Shown here: in pieces, positions 9,539 through 17,814 of the stretch | How the letters are laid out: every line of letters starts with the position of its first letter | How positions within the stretch are numbered: position 1 is the stretch's first letter | Assembly: GCF_000185725.2 (NCBI RefSeq) | Contig: NZ_KI391953.1 | Span: 1,480,750-1,544,749 of the forward strand | Length of the DNA: 64,000 nucleotides | Direction: 5' to 3' | Source of the DNA: Segniliparus rugosus ATCC BAA-974 | Lineage (GTDB): Bacteria; Actinomycetota; Actinomycetes; Mycobacteriales; Mycobacteriaceae | Made by a program: the position numbers and the translations under genes | Notes under the pieces: generated by a model | Databases searched by the model: none | What the model was told of the DNA's origin: nothing | What the model saw: only the letters and a program-made list of their open reading frames with translations

Positions 9539-11311
9539 TTAGTCGTCGAGGACGGCAGTGGGGGCGCGATGGAACGGCGCGGGCAGGCCGACGAGGAACC
9601 ACAGCCGGGCCACGTCGCGGTCCACGACCAAGTGCTCGGGGGTGCGCCACACCGGCAGGAGGACGCGGATCTGCGCTTCGAGGACCAGATCGACCGCGCG
9701 TTGGTAGAGCTGGTCGAGCAGCCACGGCACGTCCTCTTCGGCGTAGCGCTGCGACCAGGCCGGGTCCACGCGCACGTCGAGCGGCGCGCAGTCGCCGCCG
9801 ACACTCACCGAGAGCAGGGCTTCGGGCCTGTCGACACAGGTGACCGCGATTTGCGAGGCCTCGCTGTACAGGTCGAGCCGGTCGCTCTCGGAGCCGGGCA
9901 CGCGGACGCGGAGGCCGAATTTGTCGGCGAGCGCGTCGGACCGCTTCGGCAGCGGCTCGTATTCCTGACGCATGGGGGCGGCGCTGCACCAGCGCAGCTT
10001 CTCGAATTCCGGCGCGTGCACGGAGAAGTCGACCAGCCCCATCGCGAGCGTGCGGATGCCGACATCCGGGTTCGTCTGCCGGGCCAAGGCGGACAGGCGC
10101 AGCTGCAGGTCCTTGCAGATGCTCAAATACATGCTGGTCAGCATCCATTCGATTTCGCCAAGAGTGTGCCAGCGGAGCAAATCCGGATCCGCCGACCATG
10201 ACACGACCCTGCCTTTGGCGTCGACGGTCAGCGACAGCCGGTCGTCGAGCGCGGTGCGCGTCTCGGTCTGTTTCGAGGCGAAATCGCCGAATGAATCCCT
10301 CGGCCAGCCGAACAGCTTCGCGCCGTGCGGCTGCCAGCGGCCAGCGGGCTGTGCGAGGAACTCGGGGAGCGCGTCGAAGGTGTGCCGGGATCCGAGCGCC
10401 CAGCCGGGGCCGATGAGCGAATCGGGGATCTGGTCCGCGTCCGAGCCCCAGTCCCGCTCGAGCGGGGCGTTGGTGGCCAGCCAAGTCGGATAGCTCTGCC
10501 AGAGCGGCGCGAAATGTTTGGCGAGCCAGGCCTGGGCTTCGCGCCTCGCGAGATGGAGGCAGTGCTGGAGCACGTCTTCGAGCTGCGCCTTGGTGTAGAT
10601 GTTGGTGAGATCGCCACGGGTGTACCACGCGACTTGCCTGCCCGCCGCGTCCACGACCGCCTTCACGCGCTCGTCCTGAGAGCCGCTGAAGAACCACGAT
10701 TGCGCCTTCGCGAGCAGGGCGGGGTAGCTGGGGTCGGGACAGTCGACTTCGAGGAGCAAGGCGGGGAACGGCTCTTCGTCCTCGTCATCGTTCGCCTGGG
10801 CGATGGGGGCCGGGGCGGTCCGGGGCGGGCGCGGCGCGCCGAAGGACAGCTCCACCCCGCCGGGGAAGTCGTGGTGGAGCGCGACGGCTCTGGGCTGGCG
10901 GCCCTGGCCCGACGGCTCCGGCAGCCGCGCGACCCCGAAGTGCTCGGCCACGGTCATGTCGCCCATCGCGGCCAGCGCAACGGACCACGTCCATCTGGCC
11001 TGCGCCATAATCTTGCCTATCTCGGCGAAGCGCAGCACCCAGGAGTCGGTGCGCGGGTCGGGGCCGATGTGGCGCACGTCGAGGATCTCGCCGAAACGGT
11101 TCACTTGGACGACGGAGAGCCCGTCGGAGGAGGTGGTCAGCGCGGTGGAGTGGAAGGAGAACCGGTCGGCGGTCTGCGGCAGCTGCGCCGTCCTGCGCGG
11201 GGCGGCAGGGGGAGCGCTCGGCGACGGCGCTTGGACGGGCGGCTCGGGAACGGGCGAGATCGCCTCGTCAGACCCCGCGACGTCGTGCGGCTGGTCCTCG
11301 CCAAGGCTCAT
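9539..11311 (-). CDS. Unrecognised 590-aa protein, possibly two-copy domain layout
   Basis: I do not recognise this protein. Residues 1-50 are Pro/Ala/Ser-rich and probably disordered. The remainder is Trp-rich and globular with two similar halves: each has a line about a value or verification step (RQVAWYTRGDLTNIYTKAQLEDVL and RVVSWSADPDLLRWHTLGEIEWML, each followed by a helix), suggesting an internal duplication. No signal peptide or membrane segment is seen, so it is likely cytosolic. It precedes mmpS on the same strand with a 130-bp gap. Codon usage matches the surroundings, so it is a real gene despite the missing annotation. Confidence 0.8.
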   Translation of the reverse strand: MSLGEDQPHDVAGSDEAISPVPEPPVQAPSPSAPPAAPRRTAQLPQTADRFSFHSTALTTSSDGLSVVQVNRFGEILDVRHIGPDPRTDSWVLRFAEIGKIMAQARWTWSVALAAMGDMTVAEHFGVARLPEPSGQGRQPRAVALHHDFPGGVELSFGAPRPPRTAPAPIAQANDDEDEEPFPALLLEVDCPDPSYPALLAKAQSWFFSGSQDERVKAVVDAAGRQVAWYTRGDLTNIYTKAQLEDVLQHCLHLARREAQAWLAKHFAPLWQSYPTWLATNAPLERDWGSDADQIPDSLIGPGWALGSRHTFDALPEFLAQPAGRWQPHGAKLFGWPRDSFGDFASKQTETRTALDDRLSLTVDAKGRVVSWSADPDLLRWHTLGEIEWMLTSMYLSICKDLQLRLSALARQTNPDVGIRTLAMGLVDFSVHAPEFEKLRWCSAAPMRQEYEPLPKRSDALADKFGLRVRVPGSESDRLDLYSEASQIAVTCVDRPEALLSVSVGGDCAPLDVRVDPAWSQRYAEEDVPWLLDQLYQRAVDLVLEAQIRVLLPVWRTPEHLVVDRDVARLWFLVGLPAPFHRAPTAVLDD

Positions 11312-11426
11312 TGAAAACTCCCGCTCCTCGTGTACATCGCGCCGTGCAGTTGACCCAGCCTACTTCTTCTCGGGGCGTGCCGCCACCGTCGTGCGTGGTT
11401 CCTGCGTTTCATGTTTCAATTGCCGG

Positions 11427-12155
11427 ATGCCAGAGCCGGAACGTCGTGCGCAGGTCCGCTGGGCCGCGTTGCCGAGCGCGCCGTACGCGGTGCTCGCGCA
11501 GCTCTTCATGGCCGTCGAGATCATCTCGAACATCACCGCCAGCAAAGGCGTCGAGCTGTTCTCCGGGGTGTCGTTCGCCATCGGGCCGGTGCAGATCCTC
11601 CCCGTGGTGACGGACGGCGCGTTCTTCCTCTTCCCGCTCAGCTATGTGATCGGCGACGTGCTCAGCGAGGTGTACGGGTTCACAGCCACCCGCCGCGTCG
11701 TGTGGGCGGGATTCGCGGGGCTCATCCTCGCGGCGGTTTGCTTCCGCGCGGCGATCGGACTGCCCTCGGCTCCGTTTTACGACCGGGGCGGGGCGTTCGG
11801 CCAGGTGCTCGGCGCGACGCCGTGGCTGCTCGCGGCGGGGCTCGCAGGGTTCGTCTCCGGGGAGCTTGTGAACAGCTACGTCATGGTCGCCCTCAAACGC
11901 CGCTCGGGGGAGCGGCGGCTGTGGCTGCGGCTGTCGAGCTCGACTTTGGCGGGGGAGTTCGTGGACACCCTCGTGTTCTGCTCCATCGCGGCGGGCGCCA
12001 TCGGCATTGCCACGTGGCGGGATTTCGTGAATTACACCGTGTTCGGCTTCCTGTGGAAGTCGGCGGTGGAGTTCTTGGTCATGCCGGTGACGTACCAGGT
12101 GATCAAGCTCGTCAAGCGCCTTGAGCCGACGTATGGCGGCAGAGTCGAGGCGTAG
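11427..12155 (+). CDS. Queuosine precursor transporter (YhhQ/QPTR family)
   Basis: 242-aa membrane protein with six hydrophobic segments and the family signatures (SNITASKGVEL in the first helix, PLSYVIGDVLSEVYG, then GEFVDTLVFCSIA). YhhQ-type proteins import queuine or preQ0 for tRNA wobble modification. The ATG at 11427 gives the normal N-terminus; longer upstream frames overlap the divergent neighbour. It is followed 9 bp later by the enoyl-CoA hydratase gene, so the two are probably co-transcribed. Confidence 0.85.
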   Translation: MPEPERRAQVRWAALPSAPYAVLAQLFMAVEIISNITASKGVELFSGVSFAIGPVQILPVVTDGAFFLFPLSYVIGDVLSEVYGFTATRRVVWAGFAGLILAAVCFRAAIGLPSAPFYDRGGAFGQVLGATPWLLAAGLAGFVSGELVNSYVMVALKRRSGERRLWLRLSSSTLAGEFVDTLVFCSIAAGAIGIATWRDFVNYTVFGFLWKSAVEFLVMPVTYQVIKLVKRLEPTYGGRVEA

Positions 12156-12164
12156 AGTCGCGGC

Positions 12165-12950
12165 ATGCCTGTTTCCGTCGAACGCCGAGGCCCAGTCACG
12201 ATCGTCACGCTCGACCGTCCACAGGCGCGCAACGCGATCGACGGCGAGCACGCCGAGGCGCTGACGGACGCGTTCTCGGCGTTCGAAACCGACGACGCGG
12301 CGAGCGTCGCGGTGCTCCACGGGGCTGGTGGGAATTTTTGCGCGGGCTTCGACCTCAAAGCCGTCGCGGAAGGCAGAGTCGAGCACATTGTGCCCGCGGG
12401 AGAGCCGGGCCTCTCGGGGCTCGGGCCGACTCGGCTGCTGCTCTCGAAGCCGGTGATCGCCTCGGTCGAGGGCTACGCGGTCGCGGGCGGGCTCGAGCTC
12501 GCGCTCTGGGCCGATCTGCGGGTTGCGGACCCCGGCGCGGTGTTCGGGGTGTTCTGCCGCCGTTGGGGCGTGCCGTTGATCGACGGCGGGACGATCCGGC
12601 TGCCTCGGCTGATCGGCCAGTCGCGCGCTCTGGACATGATCCTCACCGGCCGACCGGTGGGCGCGGCGGAGGCGCTGGGGATGGGCCTCGCGAACCGGGT
12701 GAGCGAGCCGGGCAAAGCTTTGGCCGAGGCCGTCGCGCTCGCCGAAGAGCTCGCCGGATTCCCGCAGCAGTGCATGCGCCACGACCGGCTCTCGACGTAC
12801 GAGCAGGAGCACCTGCCCTTGGACGAAGCGCTCAAGAACGAGTGGCGGCACGGCCTGGTCTCGCTCAGCGCCGAATCCGTAGCCGGGGCGACGAAGTTCG
12901 CCGAGGGCAGAGGCAGGCACGGCGACTTCTCAGAACACGCCCGCCCCTAG
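12165..12950 (+). CDS. Enoyl-CoA hydratase/isomerase family protein
   Basis: 261-aa crotonase-fold protein. Visible motifs are NAIDGEHAEALTDAF near the start, the oxyanion-hole region GAGGNFCAGFDLKAV (about residues 54-68) and VEGYAVAGGLELALWADLRV (about 99-118). The position usually holding the first catalytic glutamate reads GVFCRRWGVPLIDGG, so the reaction may be other than classical hydration. Such proteins act on CoA esters in beta-oxidation or related steps. It lies 9 bp after the transporter gene. Confidence 0.88.
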   Translation: MPVSVERRGPVTIVTLDRPQARNAIDGEHAEALTDAFSAFETDDAASVAVLHGAGGNFCAGFDLKAVAEGRVEHIVPAGEPGLSGLGPTRLLLSKPVIASVEGYAVAGGLELALWADLRVADPGAVFGVFCRRWGVPLIDGGTIRLPRLIGQSRALDMILTGRPVGAAEALGMGLANRVSEPGKALAEAVALAEELAGFPQQCMRHDRLSTYEQEHLPLDEALKNEWRHGLVSLSAESVAGATKFAEGRGRHGDFSEHARP

Positions 12951-12957
12951 TTTTTTG

Positions 12958-12976
12958 TGATGTAAGTCATACATCA
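12958..12976. promoter_or_regulatory. Perfect 19-bp dyad TGATGTA-N5-TACATCA
   Basis: Seven-base perfect arms with a five-base spacer, in an A+T-rich patch just after the hydratase stop and upstream of the cassette beginning at 13141. The symmetry suits a dimeric repressor site; the owner is unknown. Confidence 0.45.
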
Positions 12977-12981
12977 ATTTT

Positions 12982-13020
12982 CTGCTTGAAGGGGAAGGTC
13001 CGCGCCCCCTTGTGAAGCAG
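12982..13020 (+). terminator. Hairpin downstream of the hydratase gene
   Basis: CTGCTT/AAGCAG and AGGGG/CCCCT nest into one long stem with a short internal bulge. A T-run (ATTTTTC) follows only about 15 nt later, so it may be a terminator of the actinobacterial type or a processing/protein site. Confidence 0.45.
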
Positions 13021-13140
13021 GGGGACATGTGCGGCATTTTTCTTCCCTGATCGGCAATCCGTACCTTTCACCTGGTTTTCTCTGCGTGTTTCCGGGTCCA
13101 CACTGAACGCAACAGCGGGCCCGATCGATTCGGGCCTTCC

Positions 13141-14067
13141 ATGGCGGAAGCCCACGTGAGGAGCGGTGCGTGCAGTCGTTGCGGCGGAAGACGGGAAATG
13201 GTGGCGGGATCGGGTGACGTGCTGCCGCCGCCTCGGGATCTCTTGTCCTTCGAGGAACGAGTCCGGCTCATGGAAGAAGTGCTGCCGAAGCTGACCGCGA
13301 CCGAGCAGTCGGCATGCGGCAGGGCGCGCGCCACGGTGGGCTACGGCTGCTCTCTGGACGAGCTGTGGTTGGACTGGGACAGGCTTCGGGAAGACTTGGA
13401 GCAGCGCCGAGGGCCGCGCAACGAGCTGATCGGCGCCGAGCACCTGGCGCGGATCATCGAGTCGGCCGTGGTCGCCGCGATCCGCAAACTCCTCGTCGCG
13501 GTGAACGACGCCTTCCACAAACCCGCCCCGAGCAAGGCGGACTTGGAGAACCGGTACTACGACGAGTACTGGGGCCTGCCCGAGCACCTGCGCCCGGACA
13601 CCGTTGACGAGTACATTCGCGAGCGCAAGGCCGCCGAGGGGCCGCGCGCGACGGCGGAGCAGCAGCGCGAGTCGGACGAGCGGGCGGCGAGGGAGCGCAT
13701 CGCGAAGGCGCTCGCGGCGTTGCCGTCCGACCCGAAGGAGATCCTTCGCTCCGAGCCGGGGGTGGTGCTCACCCCCGAAGTGATCGAGGCGGAGGAGCGG
13801 ACGGCCCGGACGCTGGAGCGGCTGCAGCGGATCGACACGGCGACGGTGCGATTCCAGGGCAAGGACGACGAGCGCTCGCCTTCGGTCATCGTGACCTCGG
13901 ATTACTCGGCCCCCTTCGCGCTCTGGCTGCATCCGGAGGTCTTCGCCCGCGTGGGCTCCCGCTTGGACCGGGTGATCCCGGCATGCGCGGCGAAGGCGAG
14001 GGCGAAATTCACGGAGCTGGTCGAAGGGCCGGGCGAGGAAGCGGCACGACAGGGAAAGGCGGTTTGA
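13141..14067 (+). CDS. Uncharacterised charged helical protein at the head of a putative T7SS cassette
   Basis: Up to 308 aa, rich in Glu, Arg and Ala, mostly helical by appearance, with no signal peptide or membrane segment. The start is uncertain: ATG 13141 gives a short Cys-x-x-Cys leader, and ATG 13198 (MVAGSGDVLPPP) is a reasonable alternative. A coiled-coil-like middle (residues 175-245) contains ATAEQQRESDERAARERIA. The next gene starts one base after its stop, so the pair is coupled. I cannot assign a function; position suggests a cytosolic partner or chaperone for the exported proteins that follow. Confidence 0.65.
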   Translation: MAEAHVRSGACSRCGGRREMVAGSGDVLPPPRDLLSFEERVRLMEEVLPKLTATEQSACGRARATVGYGCSLDELWLDWDRLREDLEQRRGPRNELIGAEHLARIIESAVVAAIRKLLVAVNDAFHKPAPSKADLENRYYDEYWGLPEHLRPDTVDEYIRERKAAEGPRATAEQQRESDERAARERIAKALAALPSDPKEILRSEPGVVLTPEVIEAEERTARTLERLQRIDTATVRFQGKDDERSPSVIVTSDYSAPFALWLHPEVFARVGSRLDRVIPACAAKARAKFTELVEGPGEEAARQGKAV

Positions 14068-14068
14068 C

Positions 14069-14410
14069 ATGGCAGTGCGCACGGCGGCCGACACCGAGAA
14101 GATCAATTTGGCCGAGGCGAAAATCGCAGGAGCCCTGCAATCGGTCCGGATGGCGGTCGACCAGCTCAACGCCCGCGCGAGAGAATTCCACGCCGCCGCG
14201 GGGAGCGACGACAAGAACGGGAACCTAAAGCAGCAGTCCCAGGCCGACCAGGACAACAAGAGCAAACAGTACGCCGATACGAACAGCGTGGCGGAAAAGG
14301 ATCAGGAAGCCGCTCGGGCGGCGGTCGCCCAGTACTCCGAAGCGGAGATTGGCAACTCGGTCTCGCTCCACCTGGACAACGGTCTCGGGCGCATTGTCGG
14401 ATTCGAGTAG
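14069..14410 (+). CDS. Small helical-hairpin protein with YxxxE, EspC/WXG100-like
   Basis: 113 aa that read as two amphipathic helices (about 8-45 and 60-100) around a polar turn (AAGSDDKNG), the overall shape of WXG100/EspC proteins but without a Trp-x-Gly. Near the C-terminus AQYSEAEIG supplies the YxxxD/E export signal of type VII secretion; mycobacterial EspC has the closely similar YSEAD. It is coupled to the upstream gene (1-bp gap) and followed by a lipoprotein gene. Assignment to the T7SS substrate world is an inference from fold and motif. Confidence 0.6.
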   Translation: MAVRTAADTEKINLAEAKIAGALQSVRMAVDQLNARAREFHAAAGSDDKNGNLKQQSQADQDNKSKQYADTNSVAEKDQEAARAAVAQYSEAEIGNSVSLHLDNGLGRIVGFE

Positions 14411-14460
14411 ACGGACAAGTTTTGACCGCAAGAGCGAGAAGCGAAAAGGAGCAGCGGAAA

Positions 14461-14991
14461 ATGGCACGACGGTATGGGCGTGGTTGTGTTTCGGCGGTTC
14501 TCGCCGCTGTCGCGGCAGCAGGCTTTTCCGCTTGCGAGCGGGGCGGGAGCGGCGGATCGACCACGATTGTCCAGACTGTCGCGCCGACCAGCGCCAGCGC
14601 CGCGCCGACCTCGACCACGCCGAGCGTGAGCCCGATCAACGACAAGGCGAAGCTGTGTCATTACTTCGACTCTCGGGGGCAGGAGATTGTGAATGCGACA
14701 GATGCGTATCGCAAGCTAACTCTGAAGAATGGTTGGTCCTGGACTGATCCTGAAGTGAGCGCTGCTGCTGACCATGCCACCGAAGTGGTCGGGAAGTTGG
14801 CTCCCTTGCTTGCCTCTGCCATTGGGCCCGGTGCCCCTCAAGATGTTGGAGATGCCATCCGCCGGTTCGTGGAAGCTGTGAAAAATTTTTCGGATGCGGT
14901 CGCCTCGCGATCCGGTGCGGATGAAATGAACCCTTTGAATCATAAGTATATGGATGCGCTTGATGCCGCGAACAAGGCATGCGGCAATTAG
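14461..14991 (+). CDS. Putative lipoprotein (intact copy of a tandem pair)
   Basis: 176 aa. The ATG at 14461 has AAAAGGAG upstream and starts a lipoprotein signal peptide ending in the lipobox GFSAC. A Ser/Thr/Ala/Pro linker follows, then a helical domain containing one pair of cysteines (KLCHYF and the final KACGN) that could form a disulphide. It is not a family I recognise. The 5' part is nearly identical in DNA to the next gene (14491-14658 versus 15037-15204), showing recent tandem duplication. The domain part has lower GC than the neighbourhood, suggesting relaxed or foreign codon use. Confidence 0.7.
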   Translation: MARRYGRGCVSAVLAAVAAAGFSACERGGSGGSTTIVQTVAPTSASAAPTSTTPSVSPINDKAKLCHYFDSRGQEIVNATDAYRKLTLKNGWSWTDPEVSAAADHATEVVGKLAPLLASAIGPGAPQDVGDAIRRFVEAVKNFSDAVASRSGADEMNPLNHKYMDALDAANKACGN

Positions 14992-15021
14992 GCGAACAGG
15001 ATGGATCAAGGTGGTAATGCT

Positions 15022-15529
15022 ATGAAAGGGAGCGTGTCGGCGGTTCTCGCCGCTGTCGTGATGGCAGGCTTTTCCGCTTGCGAGCGGGGCGGGAGCGTCG
15101 GGTCGGCCACCATTGCCCAGGCTGTCGCGCCGACCAGCGCCAGTGCCGCGCCGACCTCGACCACGCCGAGAGTGAGCCCGATCAATGACAAGGCGAAATT
15201 GTGCAGTCGGGCTAGCGGACGCGCGCGAAAGCTACGTCCCTTCGCAGCCTTACTGGAATCTTGCTCATCAATCTGGTTTCGGCGATTCGGAAGTCAATGA
15301 TGCTGGCGACGAGTTCCGGGAGGCCACGGTCAAATCTCTTCCGCTTTTGCGGGGACTGATTGGCCCTGATGCGCCAAAGGGCGTTGTTGGCGCTATGAAT
15401 GCATACGTCAATTCTGCGGATAAATTCTCGGAAGCGGCGGGAGCGCACTCGTTGGCGGGCGAAATAAATCCGCTTGCGAGTCAATTTGCCGATGCTATAG
15501 ACGCTCTGAACAAAGTATGCCCCCAGTAG
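15022..15529 (+). pseudogene. Frameshifted duplicate of the lipoprotein gene
   Basis: It starts at ATG 15022 with the same signal peptide and lipobox (AGFSAC) as the upstream gene. Just after NDKAKLC (about 15202-15207) the reading frame changes by one base. The homologous domain continues in another frame to 15529, ending DALNKVCPQ, which parallels DAANKACGN of the intact copy. Removing one base near 15205 restores a full protein. It may be a real decay event, a phase-variable or programmed shift, or a sequencing error. The domains have diverged much more than the signal regions. Confidence 0.75.
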
Positions 15530-15563
15530 GTATCTATTTTTCATATTAAAAAAGGGGAATTTG

Positions 15564-17795
15564 ATGTCAGGAATGCCGTGGCCGGATAAATTCAGCGCAT
15601 TCAAGGATATAGCTGATAAGCACTACTCGGACGCCGACGAGTCGGTGTTGGACTCGTCGGCGCAAGGGCACAGGGAGAGTTTGACTGCCTTGCAGTCGGC
15701 GCTGCAGGAAGCCGACGAAGCCTACACCGAGCTGTTAGGCGCGTTTGAGGTGGACGGCAAGCAGTCGGACTCCTATGCCGCAGTGCGGGCGCGCCAGTTG
15801 GAGTTTCGCAGGAAAGGCGGGGCGTTAGCCGCGAAAGCGCTGGCGGGGCAGCAGTTCATGGACGCGGCGGCAGGACCGGTGAGAGACTCAAAGTCCAGTG
15901 ACCAGGTGGCGGCGAACAAGGCGTTGGAGACGATCCAGAGCACCCAATTTTGGCCTGACTGGGCACTCCATCAAGCTCACAAAGAGACCCATATGGAACA
16001 GGCCAGGCGAGAACTCGAAGACGATATGTCGAAGAGCCAGGCCGCGCGAGTCAACGCGTTGACCGGCAAGTACAAAGCCCCCGAGGACGGTGACTACGGC
16101 TTCGACGGGCAACCGACGAGCTGGGGCGGCGGGGGAGTCAAGAGCGAGACCGGGCAATCTGATTTCGGAAGCGATGCCTCTGTTCGTCCTGTGACGAGCC
16201 AAACTGGGCAATCTGATTTTGGAAGGGACGCGTCTGTTCGTCCTGTGACGAGCCAAACTGGGCAATCTGATTTTGGAAGGGACGCGTCTGCTCGTCCTGT
16301 GACGAGCCAAACTGGGCAAACCGACACACAGGCAAGTGCTTCTAGCGGAGGCGGTTCCGGTCAACAGCCCGCTTTGGCGAGTGGCTCCCAAGGCGCTGGG
16401 GGCGGTCAGGGGTCGGGTGGTTCTGGTGTTCCGGCTGGTGGTGCCTCGACTGGTGTGCAGTCTGGCGCCGCAGTGGCGGACCGCGCGGCTCCTGCTGCTG
16501 CGTCGCAGGCGGCTCCGGCTTCTGGTGGGGGTGTTGGTGCTCCGCCGTCGATCGGCGGGATCGGTGGTGTTGGTGGTGGGGCTGGGCAGCCTGTCCGGGT
16601 CGGCGGGGTCGGCGGTGTTGGGGGTGGTTCTGGTGGGGAGGTTTCTCGGACGGGGGCGCAGGGCGCGGGTGTGGCGGAGAGGTCTGCGGCTTCGCAGTCC
16701 TCGTCGGGCTCGAACGAGCCGCGGGGTTCTGGTCTCAGTCGTGGCGGTTCGGCTGGTGCTGGGGCTGCTGGTGGGGAGACGCGGGCGCAGTCGGCGCAGC
16801 AGGGGGCGTTGCGGGACGCGGTGCGGACGGGCGACACGGCGGCGGGGGCTGGTCGGGCGGCGGATCGTGTGGCGGGGCATGCGGAGGTGTTGGGGACGGG
16901 TCGGGTGACGCAGTTGTCGGTGACGGCGTTGCAGGCCGCGCATGGTCAGACGGCGGCGCTGGGGTCGGCGTTGGGCGGTTTGGAGGGCTTGTTGGCTACG
17001 TCGCATCCGGCTTCGGGGGCGGGGGAGTTGGCGGGCTGGGTCGTTCGTGGCGGGACGGTCGTGGGCGCGGGGCGTGCGGGGTTCCTCGCGGACGGGATCA
17101 CGTGGGGGCGGGTGGAGCAGTCCCCGTTCGAGCACGTCGGGCTCAGTGGTCTGGTGTTCTTGTTCGAGGACACACGTGTGGCTCCGAACGAGGCGGCGGG
17201 GGTGTTCCGTCCGGTGGCGGCGCGGGTGACGACGACGGGCTGGTTGGGCGAGGTCGATCCGGCGATGCGCTTGCCGGAGGGCACGCGGGTTTTGGACCGC
17301 TCGAGGGCCCCGGCGGGCACGGACCACATCACCGATCCGGGCTTGTTGGCGGTGGGTTTGGCGAGGTGGCTGCTCGAGGAGGGTTTGGGCGGGGACAACT
17401 CGTGGCGGTTGACGGCGGTGTGCTTCCTCGAGGAGCCGGAGAGCGCGTATGTGCATTCGTTGGCGACGATGCCGAGCCCGGTGGAGTCGTATTGGCCGGG
17501 CCGTCCCGGCTACGACCTGGGCGAGGCGGGGCAAAAGGCTGTCGAAGACGCGAAGACGTTGAGTTCCGAGGAGCTGCGGGCGAAGCAGGACGACCCGTTG
17601 CGGCACGCGCAGGACGCGGCGAAGCGGGACCCGGACGGCCTGTACGACCCGGCGGGCCTGCCCCCGAAGGAGGCCGAGTGGTACCGCAAGTCCGCGGAAC
17701 GCTCCGGCAGGGCGCAGCTCACCAACGCCCGCTGGAAACAAGAACTCGACCAATACCGCAAAGAAGAACGCGGCGGCGACAACCTGAACTGGTGA
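15564..17795 (+). CDS. Large putative type VII secretion substrate with repeat and Gly-rich linker
   Basis: 743 aa; ATG 15564 has AAGGGG 6 nt upstream. Residues 1-175 are helical, with a second helix ending LTGKYKAPED, which contains a YxxxE export signal. Residues 197-250 hold three 18-residue repeats (GQSDFGRDASVRPVTSQT). Residues 250-410 are a Gly/Ser/Ala-rich linker and 410-743 form a separate globular C-terminal domain (GWVVRGGTVVGAGRAGFL, then SWRLTAVCFLEEPE) with a charged tail. Helical T7SS head, linker and C-terminal domain is the plan of EspB/PPE-like and polymorphic-effector proteins. No known toxin motif is recognised in the C-terminal domain. The next gene, 19 bp downstream, could encode its partner or immunity protein. 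Confidence 0.6.
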   Translation: MSGMPWPDKFSAFKDIADKHYSDADESVLDSSAQGHRESLTALQSALQEADEAYTELLGAFEVDGKQSDSYAAVRARQLEFRRKGGALAAKALAGQQFMDAAAGPVRDSKSSDQVAANKALETIQSTQFWPDWALHQAHKETHMEQARRELEDDMSKSQAARVNALTGKYKAPEDGDYGFDGQPTSWGGGGVKSETGQSDFGSDASVRPVTSQTGQSDFGRDASVRPVTSQTGQSDFGRDASARPVTSQTGQTDTQASASSGGGSGQQPALASGSQGAGGGQGSGGSGVPAGGASTGVQSGAAVADRAAPAAASQAAPASGGGVGAPPSIGGIGGVGGGAGQPVRVGGVGGVGGGSGGEVSRTGAQGAGVAERSAASQSSSGSNEPRGSGLSRGGSAGAGAAGGETRAQSAQQGALRDAVRTGDTAAGAGRAADRVAGHAEVLGTGRVTQLSVTALQAAHGQTAALGSALGGLEGLLATSHPASGAGELAGWVVRGGTVVGAGRAGFLADGITWGRVEQSPFEHVGLSGLVFLFEDTRVAPNEAAGVFRPVAARVTTTGWLGEVDPAMRLPEGTRVLDRSRAPAGTDHITDPGLLAVGLARWLLEEGLGGDNSWRLTAVCFLEEPESAYVHSLATMPSPVESYWPGRPGYDLGEAGQKAVEDAKTLSSEELRAKQDDPLRHAQDAAKRDPDGLYDPAGLPPKEAEWYRKSAERSGRAQLTNARWKQELDQYRKEERGGDNLNW
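16152..16313 (+). repeat. Three tandem 54-bp coding repeats
   Basis: Copies at 16152-16205, 16206-16259 and 16260-16313 encode the 18-residue unit GQSDFGxDASxRPVTSQT. Copies two and three differ at a single base, so expansion is recent. A fourth unit begins at 16314 but diverges after GQ. Confidence 0.95.
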
Positions 17796-17814
17796 CCAGC
17801 AAGAGGAGTTCGCA

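Noticed and set aside
16152-16313. CRISPR-like direct repeats
   Set aside because: Units are contiguous without spacers, exactly 54 bp, and in frame within a protein gene.
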